Origin: Sulfurimonas sp.
Lineage (GTDB): Bacteria; Campylobacterota; Campylobacteria; Campylobacterales; Sulfurimonadaceae
NCBI GenBank assembly: GCA_027011725.1
Contig: JALUZQ010000268.1
Location: 1 to 15,781 of the forward strand
DNA: 15,781 nt
Direction of reading: 5' to 3'
Shown here in pieces: positions 1 to 8,901 of the stretch; within the stretch, counting starts at the first letter, position 1, and every line of letters begins with the position of its first letter. The notes beneath the pieces were generated by a model. The model did no database searches, was not told the origin of the DNA, and saw nothing but the letters and a program-made list of their open reading frames with translations. Made by a program: the position numbers and the translations under genes.

Positions 1-1
1 G

Positions 2-1642
2 CAATACATTGCACACAGATATATGAAGGGGCAAGATGATGTTCTTGTCCTTGATCTACTAAGAGATCTCTATGAGAGTGAAAACTACGAACATTTAGAG
101 CATCTCAAAGAGCTTAAAAATCTTCTTGAACTTGGTTGGCTGCATCAGCAAAGCTTTACGCCTGTAAAGATTTCAGAAGTAACTCCCCTTGAACTTCTCA
201 ATACTGCAGTAGGACTTACTCCATCATTTTTAAAACTGCTTCAAGAGGGCACGCTTGATCTGGATCTGCCGGACATCAAGCCTTACGGGGATCATCTTGA
301 ATATTTGCAAGACCAGTTCTTCCGTATAGAGCTCTACCAAAAGATGAGTGTCATCCGTCAAAATGTGCATGAACACTCTCTTGGCATAGACAGACTGCAA
401 AATAAACTACAGCTTCTTGAAAAACGCATCGAAGAGCGTGTAAAACAGACATCTGAAAATCTTGTACTTGACAAATTCTTTAAACAAAAGAAGATGAGTA
501 ACTATGAACAGGTGATTTTTATAGCACTGCTGCGTGAAGAGTATGGTTCAACTGACTCCTCTTTGAGAGAGATGAATACGCTTATAGAACTGATTTCACT
601 TGATGAATATGAGCGTATAAAAAACCGTTCTTTACTTGAAGAGGGCTCAAACCTTTTGAGTAGTGGCATCATCGACTATGAGGAGATGCTTAATCCATTT
701 GGTGGAATTAGTCGCTCTTTTTACATTGTCGATGATGTACTTCAAAGTATTATGCATCCGCAAAAGAGAAAAAAAGTGACACGCCTCAAACTTAATGCAC
801 TCGTAGAAGAACAAGACATTTTTGAACTTGTAGAGAGTGAGACGTCATTAGAGGATGTCGTCTTAAACAAAGAGACGAAAGAGACACTTGAGAACCTGAT
901 GAAACAGGTCGATAAAGATGTTGTGAACCGTCTTGTGAAATGGGGCATAAAAGATAAGAAGAGCGGGATTGATGCACGTATAATTTTTTATGGTGCTGCA
1001 GGCACGGGAAAAACAATGACTGCCTACTCTCTTGCAAAATCATTAAAGCGTCAGGTACTTGCCTTTGACTGCTCTAAGATTCTCTCAATGTATGTTGGAG
1101 AGAGTGAAAAGAATGTACGTAAGATTTTTGACACCTTTTATGAACTAAGTGCAAAAACAAAAACAGAACCGATTCTACTGCTCAATGAAGCAGACCAGTT
1201 CTTAGGAGCAAGAAGTAGTGGAAACATTACGGGTTCAGATCAGATGCACAATCAGATGCAAAACATCTTTTTAGAGCAGATAGAGAACTTTCGCGGGATG
1301 CTCATAGCAACAACGAACCTGCTCGAAAATATAGACAAAGCATTCTCAAGAAGATTTAACTATAAAATAGAGTTTAAAAAACCGAACAAAGAACAACGTT
1401 TGGAGCTTTGGAAAAAAATGCTGCCGCAAGATGCTCCATATGAAGAGGGGTTTGATATAGAAAAGCTTGCTGAGTACTCACTTACAGGAGGGCAAATAAA
1501 TCTCATTATTAAAAACACAGCGTATAAAGTCGCAGTGCGTGAAGAACCTCTCTTTATGCTTAAAGATTTTTTAGATGAGATTCGCAAAGAGAAAGATGCA
1601 AATTTTGACAGTGAAAAATCTATGGGATTTTTAAATAAGTGA
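2..1642 (+). CDS. AAA+ ATPase, 5'-truncated by window edge
   Basis: This is a cytoplasmic AAA-family ATPase with no signal peptide or membrane segment. The first ATG in view is at 23, but it has no Shine-Dalgarno sequence and the frame stays open to the window edge, so the true start is probably upstream. Numbering from that ATG, residues 1-300 are an alpha-helical, charged region with a likely coiled coil near 108-146. The AAA module follows: Walker A GAAGTGKT at 324-331, a Walker B-like ILLLNEAD at 384-391, a sensor-1-like LIATTN, and an RRF arginine-finger-like motif. The Walker B aspartate is asparagine (N388) while the following glutamate is kept. Proteins of this class remodel other proteins, but nothing here names the substrate. 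About 100 bases separate it from the next gene, so no functional link is claimed. Family assignment is firm; the role is unknown. Confidence 0.85.
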   Translation, partial: QYIAHRYMKGQDDVLVLDLLRDLYESENYEHLEHLKELKNLLELGWLHQQSFTPVKISEVTPLELLNTAVGLTPSFLKLLQEGTLDLDLPDIKPYGDHLEYLQDQFFRIELYQKMSVIRQNVHEHSLGIDRLQNKLQLLEKRIEERVKQTSENLVLDKFFKQKKMSNYEQVIFIALLREEYGSTDSSLREMNTLIELISLDEYERIKNRSLLEEGSNLLSSGIIDYEEMLNPFGGISRSFYIVDDVLQSIMHPQKRKKVTRLKLNALVEEQDIFELVESETSLEDVVLNKETKETLENLMKQVDKDVVNRLVKWGIKDKKSGIDARIIFYGAAGTGKTMTAYSLAKSLKRQVLAFDCSKILSMYVGESEKNVRKIFDTFYELSAKTKTEPILLLNEADQFLGARSSGNITGSDQMHNQMQNIFLEQIENFRGMLIATTNLLENIDKAFSRRFNYKIEFKKPNKEQRLELWKKMLPQDAPYEEGFDIEKLAEYSLTGGQINLIIKNTAYKVAVREEPLFMLKDFLDEIRKEKDANFDSEKSMGFLNK

Positions 1643-1678
1643 TTATAGTAACATAAATAAACATATTTAATGTGATAC

Positions 1679-1693
1679 AGATTTTATAAATCT
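1679..1693 (+). terminator. weak AT-rich hairpin downstream of AAA ATPase
   Basis: AGATTT and AAATCT are perfectly complementary across a 3-base loop and are followed by a T-rich run. The stem is only 6 bp with little G+C, so it is a weak candidate for a Rho-independent terminator between the ATPase gene and the lipoprotein gene. Confidence 0.25.
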
Positions 1694-1704
1694 TTTATCT
1701 TCCT

Positions 1705-1736
1705 TATGATATTCTTGTAATAGATTAAATAAGGAG
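1705..1736 (+). promoter_or_regulatory. candidate sigma-70 -10 element and RBS of the lipoprotein cluster
   Basis: TATGAT at 1705-1710 matches the -10 consensus at five of six bases in a T-rich context; a clear -35 is absent, as is common in Campylobacterota promoters. The resulting leader would be about 25 bases. AAGGAG at 1731-1736 lies 6 bases before the ATG at 1743 and is a strong ribosome binding site. The RBS is clear; the promoter is a guess by position. Confidence 0.35.
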
Positions 1737-1742
1737 TACTTT

Positions 1743-4700
1743 ATGAAAACGAAATATTCAGTACTTGGAAGCACTCTGCTTCTTTGTACGACCGTATTGA
1801 CCGTTGGTTGTAGTAGCGGCGGAGGTTCTAGTAGCTCAGACGATGGCGGGGGCGGTGGAACTGTTACTGCTGCAACTACCGTAGTAAGTGGGACAACAGG
1901 TGCTGGTTCATCTGCTGCAACGACGAGTAGTGGAGCTTTTTCTTCTCAAACTGCTGTCACTGAAAGCACGGACACAGTGGCTGTATTACGTGTTGATAAA
2001 AACGGTGACGGGCTTTTAGACGAAAATGATCTTACATACAGTATCCCTGTGCTTAGTGATGGTTCATTTACTTTTGATAATGTTGCCGTTGATGCAACAA
2101 AACCTACTAAAGCACAGCTTAGTGTAGCAAAAGAGGGGTTTGCTCCAGTTGTTAAAACTGTGACACTCACAAAAGACACTCCTCTTTCAATATTTGCTGA
2201 TGTTTCAAATACACCGGTCTTGACAGAAGTTGTAGAACTTCCTGCAACTGCTTCAGATAGAGCAAATACCTTCTTGAAATTTGGTATTACATCGGGTGAG
2301 AACGGGCTCTCTTCTTTTTCTAAGCTGATGACTCTCTCTGAGTTGCAAGCAGAAGCTGATGTGCCTCTTGGAGAAGGTACGTTAACGACTGCAAGTATTC
2401 CTGCTGATGCGTTTGATCTGAAAGTTAAAAGCGTAACGGTGCAAATGCAGGCATTTGATTCTACAAAGGCAGATGATATTGCGCACTTTCCGGGAGAATT
2501 TAGCGGACACGGTAAGCCAGTACTTGGCAGTAGTGCAACAGGTGATGATACTGAAGGGGCACTTGAATCTGCTGCGTTTGACCTCATTAAGCTGACAGAT
2601 CAAAACGGAGAAAATATCGAACTACAAATGACATCTGATAAGCTGGCTGGTACAGCAGGTGCGGATACATGTAGTGGTATGTACTGGGTAAGACGTGTAA
2701 CATCTTCGCAGGCTGCCGTCATAGAAGCGTGGGGTGATGATGATAATAATGCTTCAAACGGTTTTCAAGTGCCAATTTGGAGTAATGATAATGCGACCGG
2801 TACATGGGCATATGTTGGTGAAGGTGATTGGGACAGTTCAAACAGCCAATTCTCAGCTTGTGTTGACAAGAAATGGGAAGGATATTTAAACTGTGATTCT
2901 CAAATAAGTATAGGAACAGCACCAAAAGAGCTTTGTATTTATGTTGATGATCAGTTTGGAAATGCTGTTGATGGTGGACTGAGCTTTACTGCACAAAAGG
3001 GTAACAGTTACTCAAGTGCCTATCTTTATAGTGGTAAGGCAGTACTAGATTTGGCGACTGGAACACCTGCTGATTGGAATGTCAGTTACAATGGTTCGTG
3101 GACAAGCTGGAGTTCAGTTGCGGTTGATAGTTCTACGTATGCTGCTTCAACAACACAAGGGTGTGATTTTGACCTGAATGTAACAGTTGACAATCCATAT
3201 AGTGCAAAAGTATATGTTTTTGTGCTTGATGATCAAAATGTTACAGTTCCAAATGCATATGTAAGCCTTGCTTCTAATGGATACAGTGACTACTATAGCA
3301 AAACTGCATACACAAACGCTAAGGGATATGCACTTTTTCAAGTAAAACCAAATGTAACCTATTATGCTAATTATCGCGGTGGTACTTCAGCTGTGAATGT
3401 TAACGGCGCTATTGTGAGTCCAGAGACAGCAGATAGTGGTAAGTATGCTTCTGTAAATGTGCAGGATGTGAACATTGCACCGAGAGTGTCGCTAAGTATG
3501 CAAAGCAGAGTAACTGATAAAACAGAGACTTTACCATTTTATATTTCCGCAAGAGATAGAAATGGAGATAGCTTAAGTTTAGTATCATTAGCGTCACAGG
3601 GAACAACACTGGTTGAAGGTGTGGACTATAATGTGACATATACAAGTTCATATGCAGGAAATCTTTATGTTCGAGGTATTTTTGATCTTAATTCAACAAC
3701 ATTACAAGGTTTAAGTCCATCTTCATTACAACAAGGTAATTACACATTTACAGCAAGGGTGAGTGATGGTAAGTTAAGTGGACAAACTTCTCGTACACTG
3801 AATGTAGCTGCAAATTCAGCACCTGTAATTTACAGTCTCTATCTTGTGGACAGTGGATATAATTATTATTATGAGAACAGTGCAATACCGACAGGTGATT
3901 ATTCATTGAACTACTATGTGTATGATAGAGACGGTGATACTGTAACAAAAACAATGACAATTGATGATGTTGCATATACTCCTGGTAGCAGTGTAACACT
4001 GAGTGCAGGTGATCATAATGTAACTATTGCAGCAGATGATGGTGCGCTTACATCAACAAAAGAGACTCATATCTATGTAGGAAATCATGCACCGGTCATT
4101 AGCAGTGCGGGAGCTACTTCTTATCTGATCGATATTAACAAAAATGAAACATTTAAACTTTTTGCATATGTGAACGATGCAGAAAATGATGCTTTAACTG
4201 TAACGGCGTTAGATGATGCAAATGTAACACATGCATTGACTAAAGTAGGTAGCTACGGAACAAAATATGTAAGTGCTCCTATAACACTTACTCAGGCAAA
4301 AGCGGCAAACAACTATACAATCGTAGCAAATGACGGTGAAGACAACTCGACTGCAGCGGTAGTATCAGTTGAAAGTATCGCATCTAATCAGCCTCCTGTG
4401 TTTACAACAGCATTGACTGATAGACAAGCGAATGTGAATGAAGCACAAGATTTTGAATGTGTTGCAGAAGATCCGGAAGGGACATTTGTAACATATGCAT
4501 GGAAAGTAAATGGAAAAGAGCGTTCAGAGACAGGAACGACTTTTAGTAGAACATTTACAACAACTGGAAGCAACACAGTAAGCTGTATAGCAACAGATGA
4601 AGATGGTGAATCATCTACTTCAACTGCTTCAGTATTGGTTGTAGATCCTAATCAATCAGGTACACTGACTGTGCATGCAAAATACCAAGGCTTAATAGTA

Positions 4701-6365
4701 GCACTTCATGGTGCAGACTATAATATTACGCAAAAAACATTTACAGATGCAAATGGTGACGCTGCGTTTAATGTAACGGGTGATAGAACGACATTTAGTA
4801 TTACAGCATGGCCGGGTATGGAAATCGGTAAAAAACTTACGATGGATATGATCAAACCTGAGATTGTTTATGAAGCTCGTTCTAATTGTGAAGGTAACAC
4901 TTCTACAGAGTGTACAAATGCTGACTGGTGTGCACTTATGAGTGCTGATTCTATTCCAACGTGGGTATGGGATGCTGAAACAGATGGTACGAAACCGGCA
5001 GCTTCAGTTATAGATACAAATCCACAAGATGGTAGTATCTCACAAGATGAACTCTATGCAGCAGCAAAAGCAAAATTTGATGCTGAAGGTGGTAACAATG
5101 ATGGTAAATTAACATACCAAGAGTTGTTGGCAGGAATTAGTGGAGGAGAAAATAATTCAAGAAGTACAGTAGAAGATGTATATGCAAATGTCCCTGTACG
5201 TGAGTATTATCTTACTTTAGACCAGTTTAGTGGTGATAATTATGGTGGTTATCAAGATGCTCCATATTATTATGATGAGTGTCAAGAAGATGTAAGTTTT
5301 CCTTCTCTCTTAACAGTTGACTACACTTCTACATTGAGTACTGCAGCTAGCAGTAGTACGAATAAAGATGTTAGTGTAAGTGGTAGCGGTTATGGTAGTG
5401 TTTATAATCAGGCACTCGATGAAAATAATTCAGTGACTGTACATATGTACACGTATTCTGCTGGAGCAAATGGTAAATTTACTTATCTTGTAAAAGAGAG
5501 AGACAATGGTGCTCCTGAGTATCACTTCTATCTTTTAAATGACAAAACAAAAGCAGAGATGGAAGCAAATGTTACTATTGCTGCATCTGATTTTGGAGCG
5601 GCTGATACAAATGTCAGTTTTGTAAACAGTGACAATATGTCTGTTTATGTTAATGCAAGATATCAAAAAATCTATTTGGATAATTCAGTGTATGTGGATG
5701 ATGGAGATAACAATAATCAAACATACACAAGAAAGTTCTTTACACATGATGGTATAGAGTATGGAATCAGTACACATGGATATGACAATGATTCAGGAAA
5801 TAACTATAGTACTTATAATTACTATGGAGACGGTACGCTACAAAGTAATTACAATGTAGCAAACTATCCGGCACTTGATGTTGCGTTTACAGTAAATCCA
5901 AATGATTATACATGGACACTTACTGGAAATGATATGAGTAAACTCAATACTGTTGGTTCATATTTCTATGCAAATTCAAGCAGTGATGTAAATGGTACGA
6001 CTATTTATAACCGTTTTACTATTTCTACTTATTGGACAGTAGCGCCAAGTCAATCACCACAAGTTACACTTGAAGATATTGTACCAAGTGAAGCATATGC
6101 AGATGTGAATGAATCTGTAAATGGTGAAAATGCTTATACTGACTTTGGTGTTGATGCTGAAGAATTTAAAGGACAAACTGAGAGTTCACTCTTAGATCTT
6201 GTAGCTGGTAGTAACTCAACTCCTTATGCTGGTGAAACTCTTTATGAGAGTGGTTCTCGTGAAGTAAATAAAAATGCATATTTTGAGTATTCTTCTAGTG
6301 AAGCAACTAATGCTCACAGACACTCAAGTATGTTTAAACTTAGACTAATTCCTTCTAGTAAATAG
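1743..6365 (+). CDS. Large multidomain surface lipoprotein with Ig/cadherin/PKD-like repeats
   Basis: This is a 1540-residue exported lipoprotein. The signal peptide ends in lipobox LTVGC with Cys23 as the lipidated residue, and Ser at +2 is compatible with outer-membrane sorting. A Gly/Ser/Asp-rich linker (about 24-40) looks like a flexible tether. A canonical EF-hand/dockerin-like loop is at 85-96 (D85, N87, D89, G90, D93, D96). Tandem beta-sandwich-type domains occupy about 577-970, with starts near 577, 691, 781 and 882 marked by N-x-[AP]-P-R/V patterns; the last has a Cys...Trp...Cys arrangement as in Ig/PKD folds. An imperfect EF-hand-like pair is near 1090-1128, followed by a Tyr/Asn-rich C-terminal part. 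No autotransporter, sortase or transmembrane anchor is seen. The protease gene begins 10 bases downstream, suggesting cotranscription. An adhesin, matrix or scaffold role is inferred from architecture only; no specific family is recognised. Confidence 0.85.
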   Translation: MKTKYSVLGSTLLLCTTVLTVGCSSGGGSSSSDDGGGGGTVTAATTVVSGTTGAGSSAATTSSGAFSSQTAVTESTDTVAVLRVDKNGDGLLDENDLTYSIPVLSDGSFTFDNVAVDATKPTKAQLSVAKEGFAPVVKTVTLTKDTPLSIFADVSNTPVLTEVVELPATASDRANTFLKFGITSGENGLSSFSKLMTLSELQAEADVPLGEGTLTTASIPADAFDLKVKSVTVQMQAFDSTKADDIAHFPGEFSGHGKPVLGSSATGDDTEGALESAAFDLIKLTDQNGENIELQMTSDKLAGTAGADTCSGMYWVRRVTSSQAAVIEAWGDDDNNASNGFQVPIWSNDNATGTWAYVGEGDWDSSNSQFSACVDKKWEGYLNCDSQISIGTAPKELCIYVDDQFGNAVDGGLSFTAQKGNSYSSAYLYSGKAVLDLATGTPADWNVSYNGSWTSWSSVAVDSSTYAASTTQGCDFDLNVTVDNPYSAKVYVFVLDDQNVTVPNAYVSLASNGYSDYYSKTAYTNAKGYALFQVKPNVTYYANYRGGTSAVNVNGAIVSPETADSGKYASVNVQDVNIAPRVSLSMQSRVTDKTETLPFYISARDRNGDSLSLVSLASQGTTLVEGVDYNVTYTSSYAGNLYVRGIFDLNSTTLQGLSPSSLQQGNYTFTARVSDGKLSGQTSRTLNVAANSAPVIYSLYLVDSGYNYYYENSAIPTGDYSLNYYVYDRDGDTVTKTMTIDDVAYTPGSSVTLSAGDHNVTIAADDGALTSTKETHIYVGNHAPVISSAGATSYLIDINKNETFKLFAYVNDAENDALTVTALDDANVTHALTKVGSYGTKYVSAPITLTQAKAANNYTIVANDGEDNSTAAVVSVESIASNQPPVFTTALTDRQANVNEAQDFECVAEDPEGTFVTYAWKVNGKERSETGTTFSRTFTTTGSNTVSCIATDEDGESSTSTASVLVVDPNQSGTLTVHAKYQGLIVALHGADYNITQKTFTDANGDAAFNVTGDRTTFSITAWPGMEIGKKLTMDMIKPEIVYEARSNCEGNTSTECTNADWCALMSADSIPTWVWDAETDGTKPAASVIDTNPQDGSISQDELYAAAKAKFDAEGGNNDGKLTYQELLAGISGGENNSRSTVEDVYANVPVREYYLTLDQFSGDNYGGYQDAPYYYDECQEDVSFPSLLTVDYTSTLSTAASSSTNKDVSVSGSGYGSVYNQALDENNSVTVHMYTYSAGANGKFTYLVKERDNGAPEYHFYLLNDKTKAEMEANVTIAASDFGAADTNVSFVNSDNMSVYVNARYQKIYLDNSVYVDDGDNNNQTYTRKFFTHDGIEYGISTHGYDNDSGNNYSTYNYYGDGTLQSNYNVANYPALDVAFTVNPNDYTWTLTGNDMSKLNTVGSYFYANSSSDVNGTTIYNRFTISTYWTVAPSQSPQVTLEDIVPSEAYADVNESVNGENAYTDFGVDAEEFKGQTESSLLDLVAGSNSTPYAGETLYESGSREVNKNAYFEYSSSEATNAHRHSSMFKLRLIPSSK

Positions 6366-6375
6366 TGAGGATGAG

Positions 6376-8901
6376 GTGGATGTTGTGATCTATAGTAAAA
6401 GATTACAGCTACTTCTTGTCATATTCGCTCTTATGTTGAGCGGATGTGACATCTTCTTTTTTAACAAGCACAGCTCTACGCAAAAGAGAGCCATATCTTC
6501 TGTAAATGTACCAAAATACTTTGCGATTTTAGGACCTATCAGTGATGCGAATGTGACCATCACAACAGTGTCAAATCATAAGCGGGTATATGAAACAAGT
6601 ACACAAGCACTGCAATCATCAAGTGAGAAATTGAAATGGGGAACTTACCGTGTTGGTTCATTTACAGTGGATATAAACGATACAATAGAAAAAGAACAAT
6701 GGCTAGAGATAACTGTAACATCAGGAAGTGATGTTGACAGTGATGATGATGGAGTTGTAGACGATACAGCGACTCCCTTAAATGGAAACATGAAAGCTCT
6801 TTGTCAACTTAAAGATTTAGACTCGCCACACGTAATCGTGAATATATTTACGACACTTGGAGTGGAGTTTTACAATGATGATAATAGTAGCCAAGATATA
6901 AAAAGCTACTTGGATGCTTTTGCTGCATCGATTTTTACAAAGAGTTTAGATACACGTCCAGGTGTTGATTATAGAGATCTGTTTTCCTATATTCCAAATC
7001 ATACTTCTAACAAATACCTCAAAAATGCGCGAATGTATGAAGAGCTTCTCTCTTACAATATTATGCAAAGAGTACTTGAAAATAAAGATGTTCTCGGAGT
7101 GCTTAAAAGTGATGAAGACCAAGACGGTTTGACTTTATGGCTAGAGGTGTTGTCGGGAACTTCTCCAACCAATGGCGACACAGATGGAGATGGAATCAGT
7201 GATAAAGAGGAGCTCGAACGGGGTTTTAATCCTATACTCAAAGATAGTGACTATGATGGTATAGATGATAATGATGAGCAGCTTTATGGTACATCAGCTA
7301 CAAATCCAGATAGCGATGAGGATTATATTCCCGATGGTATAGAGGTTCTAAACGCAACAGACCCTCTCAATGCAGATGAAGATGGAGATGGCGTAGTAGA
7401 TGGTCTTGAGGGTGATCCCTATTTTAAATACCAGTGGTACTTAGAGAGTTTGGGAAATATTGTGGCAAATACAGTTAATGTTTCAACTGTGATTGGTGAT
7501 GATCTTCATATCCTTGATGTATATCACTCTGTCCTTGGAAATAATGATGGACATAACACTGTTGTTCAGGTTGTAGATACTGGAGTGGAGCTTAAACATG
7601 AAGACTTGGATGTTGATCTGAGCAACTCCTTTAATGCTGTTACAAAAGGGAATGATCCAACTGCAACAGGAGGTGTGACAAGTGATCCAGCTTCTCCTCT
7701 CAACTCTGGACACGGTACCGCCGTTGCAGGAATAATTGCTGCAAAAACAAATAATGGACTTGGTATAAGAGGTATTGTACCTCGTGCAAAAATAGCCGGA
7801 AGCAATTGGCTAGAAGACCAATCATTAGGCGAACTCGAGAGAGTATGGTACTCTCAAATAAATGATGACAATGTAACGGTGTGCAATAACAGCTGGGGAA
7901 CATACTATCTAAAAGATGACAGTTTTGAGAGAATATTAGCCCTTGGCAGCGAACAATTACGCCATGGATTGGGGCGAATTTATGTCTTTGCTGCGGGGAA
8001 TGCAAGAGAATCATATGGCAATGCTAATCTCTCTTATTTGACAAACAACCCGTATATTATAACTGTTGCCTCTTTAAACGCAGCGGATAAGTTTGCCTCA
8101 TATTCCAACCCGGGCAGCAGTATCCTTGTAAGTGCATATGGTGGAGAACACTACTATACAGGGCCTACTATTATGACAACATCCTTGAGTGGAGAGTCCT
8201 ACTATGAAGATGAACTCAACGGGCGTAAAGGTGTTATTACGGTCAATGAAGATACAAATAAAAGTTACACATATGCAATGAATGGCACAAGCGCCGCTGC
8301 ACCGATGGTAAGTGGTTCAATTGCTCTTGTTCTTGATGCCTGCCCGACTCTCTCGTGGCGTGATGTACGATGGCTGATAGCCAACAGTGCAACAAAGGTC
8401 GATAAATTAAACTCTAAGTGGATTACAAACGCAGCAGGATTGCATTACAACATTGACTATGGCTACGGGAAGATCAACCCTCTTGAAATGATACAAATGT
8501 GTCGCTCACAATATTTTGAACCCTTACCTACATTAGAGAAAAAAAAGGCTGCGTTTAGTTACAATAGTGCTATTCCTGATAATAACACAACTATTGAAAA
8601 AGTGCTTCCTTTTAATGATGATATGAAGATAGAATGGGTAGGCTTAACTATAGATACCGACCATCCTTTTGCAGGAGATTTAGAGATAAATCTTATTTCC
8701 CCGATGGGTACAAAGGTCAATATAATTGCCCCAAACAGGATAAAGTTTGCTGGGTATGATGGAGGATTTCGCTTTTCAAGTGTTGCATATATTGATGAGA
8801 ATGCACAGGGAGAATGGAAGGTAGAGATAACAGACAGACTTCCTGATGATGCAGGGGTGCTCAAGGGAATAACTTTGGAGATATACGGACATGAAGAGTA
8901 A
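6376..8901 (+). CDS. Lipoprotein subtilisin/kexin-like serine protease with TSP3 repeats and P-domain
   Basis: This is an S8-family serine endopeptidase predicted to be lipid-anchored in the envelope. The signal peptide ends in LMLSGC (Cys24). Residues 25-245 are an unassigned N-terminal region without a visible I9 prodomain. Residues about 246-345 hold Asp-rich thrombospondin type-3-like Ca-binding repeats, leading into a DPYFKYQWYL segment like that preceding kexin-type catalytic domains. The triad is Asp401 (VVDTG), His446 (GHGT) and Ser639 (GTSAAAP), with oxyanion Asn542 (AAGN). Residues about 726-841 match a proprotein-convertase P-domain (GDLEINLISP and EWKVEITD motifs). The start is GTG at 6376; GTG at 6385, with GAGGT seven bases before it, would give a compact lipoprotein signal and is equally plausible. 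It follows the large lipoprotein gene by 10 bases and overlaps the next gene by 11. The substrate is unknown. Confidence 0.93.
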   Translation: MDVVIYSKRLQLLLVIFALMLSGCDIFFFNKHSSTQKRAISSVNVPKYFAILGPISDANVTITTVSNHKRVYETSTQALQSSSEKLKWGTYRVGSFTVDINDTIEKEQWLEITVTSGSDVDSDDDGVVDDTATPLNGNMKALCQLKDLDSPHVIVNIFTTLGVEFYNDDNSSQDIKSYLDAFAASIFTKSLDTRPGVDYRDLFSYIPNHTSNKYLKNARMYEELLSYNIMQRVLENKDVLGVLKSDEDQDGLTLWLEVLSGTSPTNGDTDGDGISDKEELERGFNPILKDSDYDGIDDNDEQLYGTSATNPDSDEDYIPDGIEVLNATDPLNADEDGDGVVDGLEGDPYFKYQWYLESLGNIVANTVNVSTVIGDDLHILDVYHSVLGNNDGHNTVVQVVDTGVELKHEDLDVDLSNSFNAVTKGNDPTATGGVTSDPASPLNSGHGTAVAGIIAAKTNNGLGIRGIVPRAKIAGSNWLEDQSLGELERVWYSQINDDNVTVCNNSWGTYYLKDDSFERILALGSEQLRHGLGRIYVFAAGNARESYGNANLSYLTNNPYIITVASLNAADKFASYSNPGSSILVSAYGGEHYYTGPTIMTTSLSGESYYEDELNGRKGVITVNEDTNKSYTYAMNGTSAAAPMVSGSIALVLDACPTLSWRDVRWLIANSATKVDKLNSKWITNAAGLHYNIDYGYGKINPLEMIQMCRSQYFEPLPTLEKKKAAFSYNSAIPDNNTTIEKVLPFNDDMKIEWVGLTIDTDHPFAGDLEINLISPMGTKVNIIAPNRIKFAGYDGGFRFSSVAYIDENAQGEWKVEITDRLPDDAGVLKGITLEIYGHEE

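Noticed and set aside
1946..2587. 213-codon open frame on the minus strand inside the large lipoprotein gene
   Set aside because: It lies opposite a well-supported lipoprotein reading frame, its composition mirrors the Ser/Thr-rich sense strand, and it shows no domain or ribosome binding site.
5701..5860. Asn/Asp/Tyr-rich stretch considered as a tandem repeat
   Set aside because: The composition is biased but no repeated unit could be aligned at base or residue level.
7566..8014. Overlapping minus-strand open frames in the protease gene
   Set aside because: They lie opposite the catalytic domain with its complete Asp/His/Ser triad and have no independent support.
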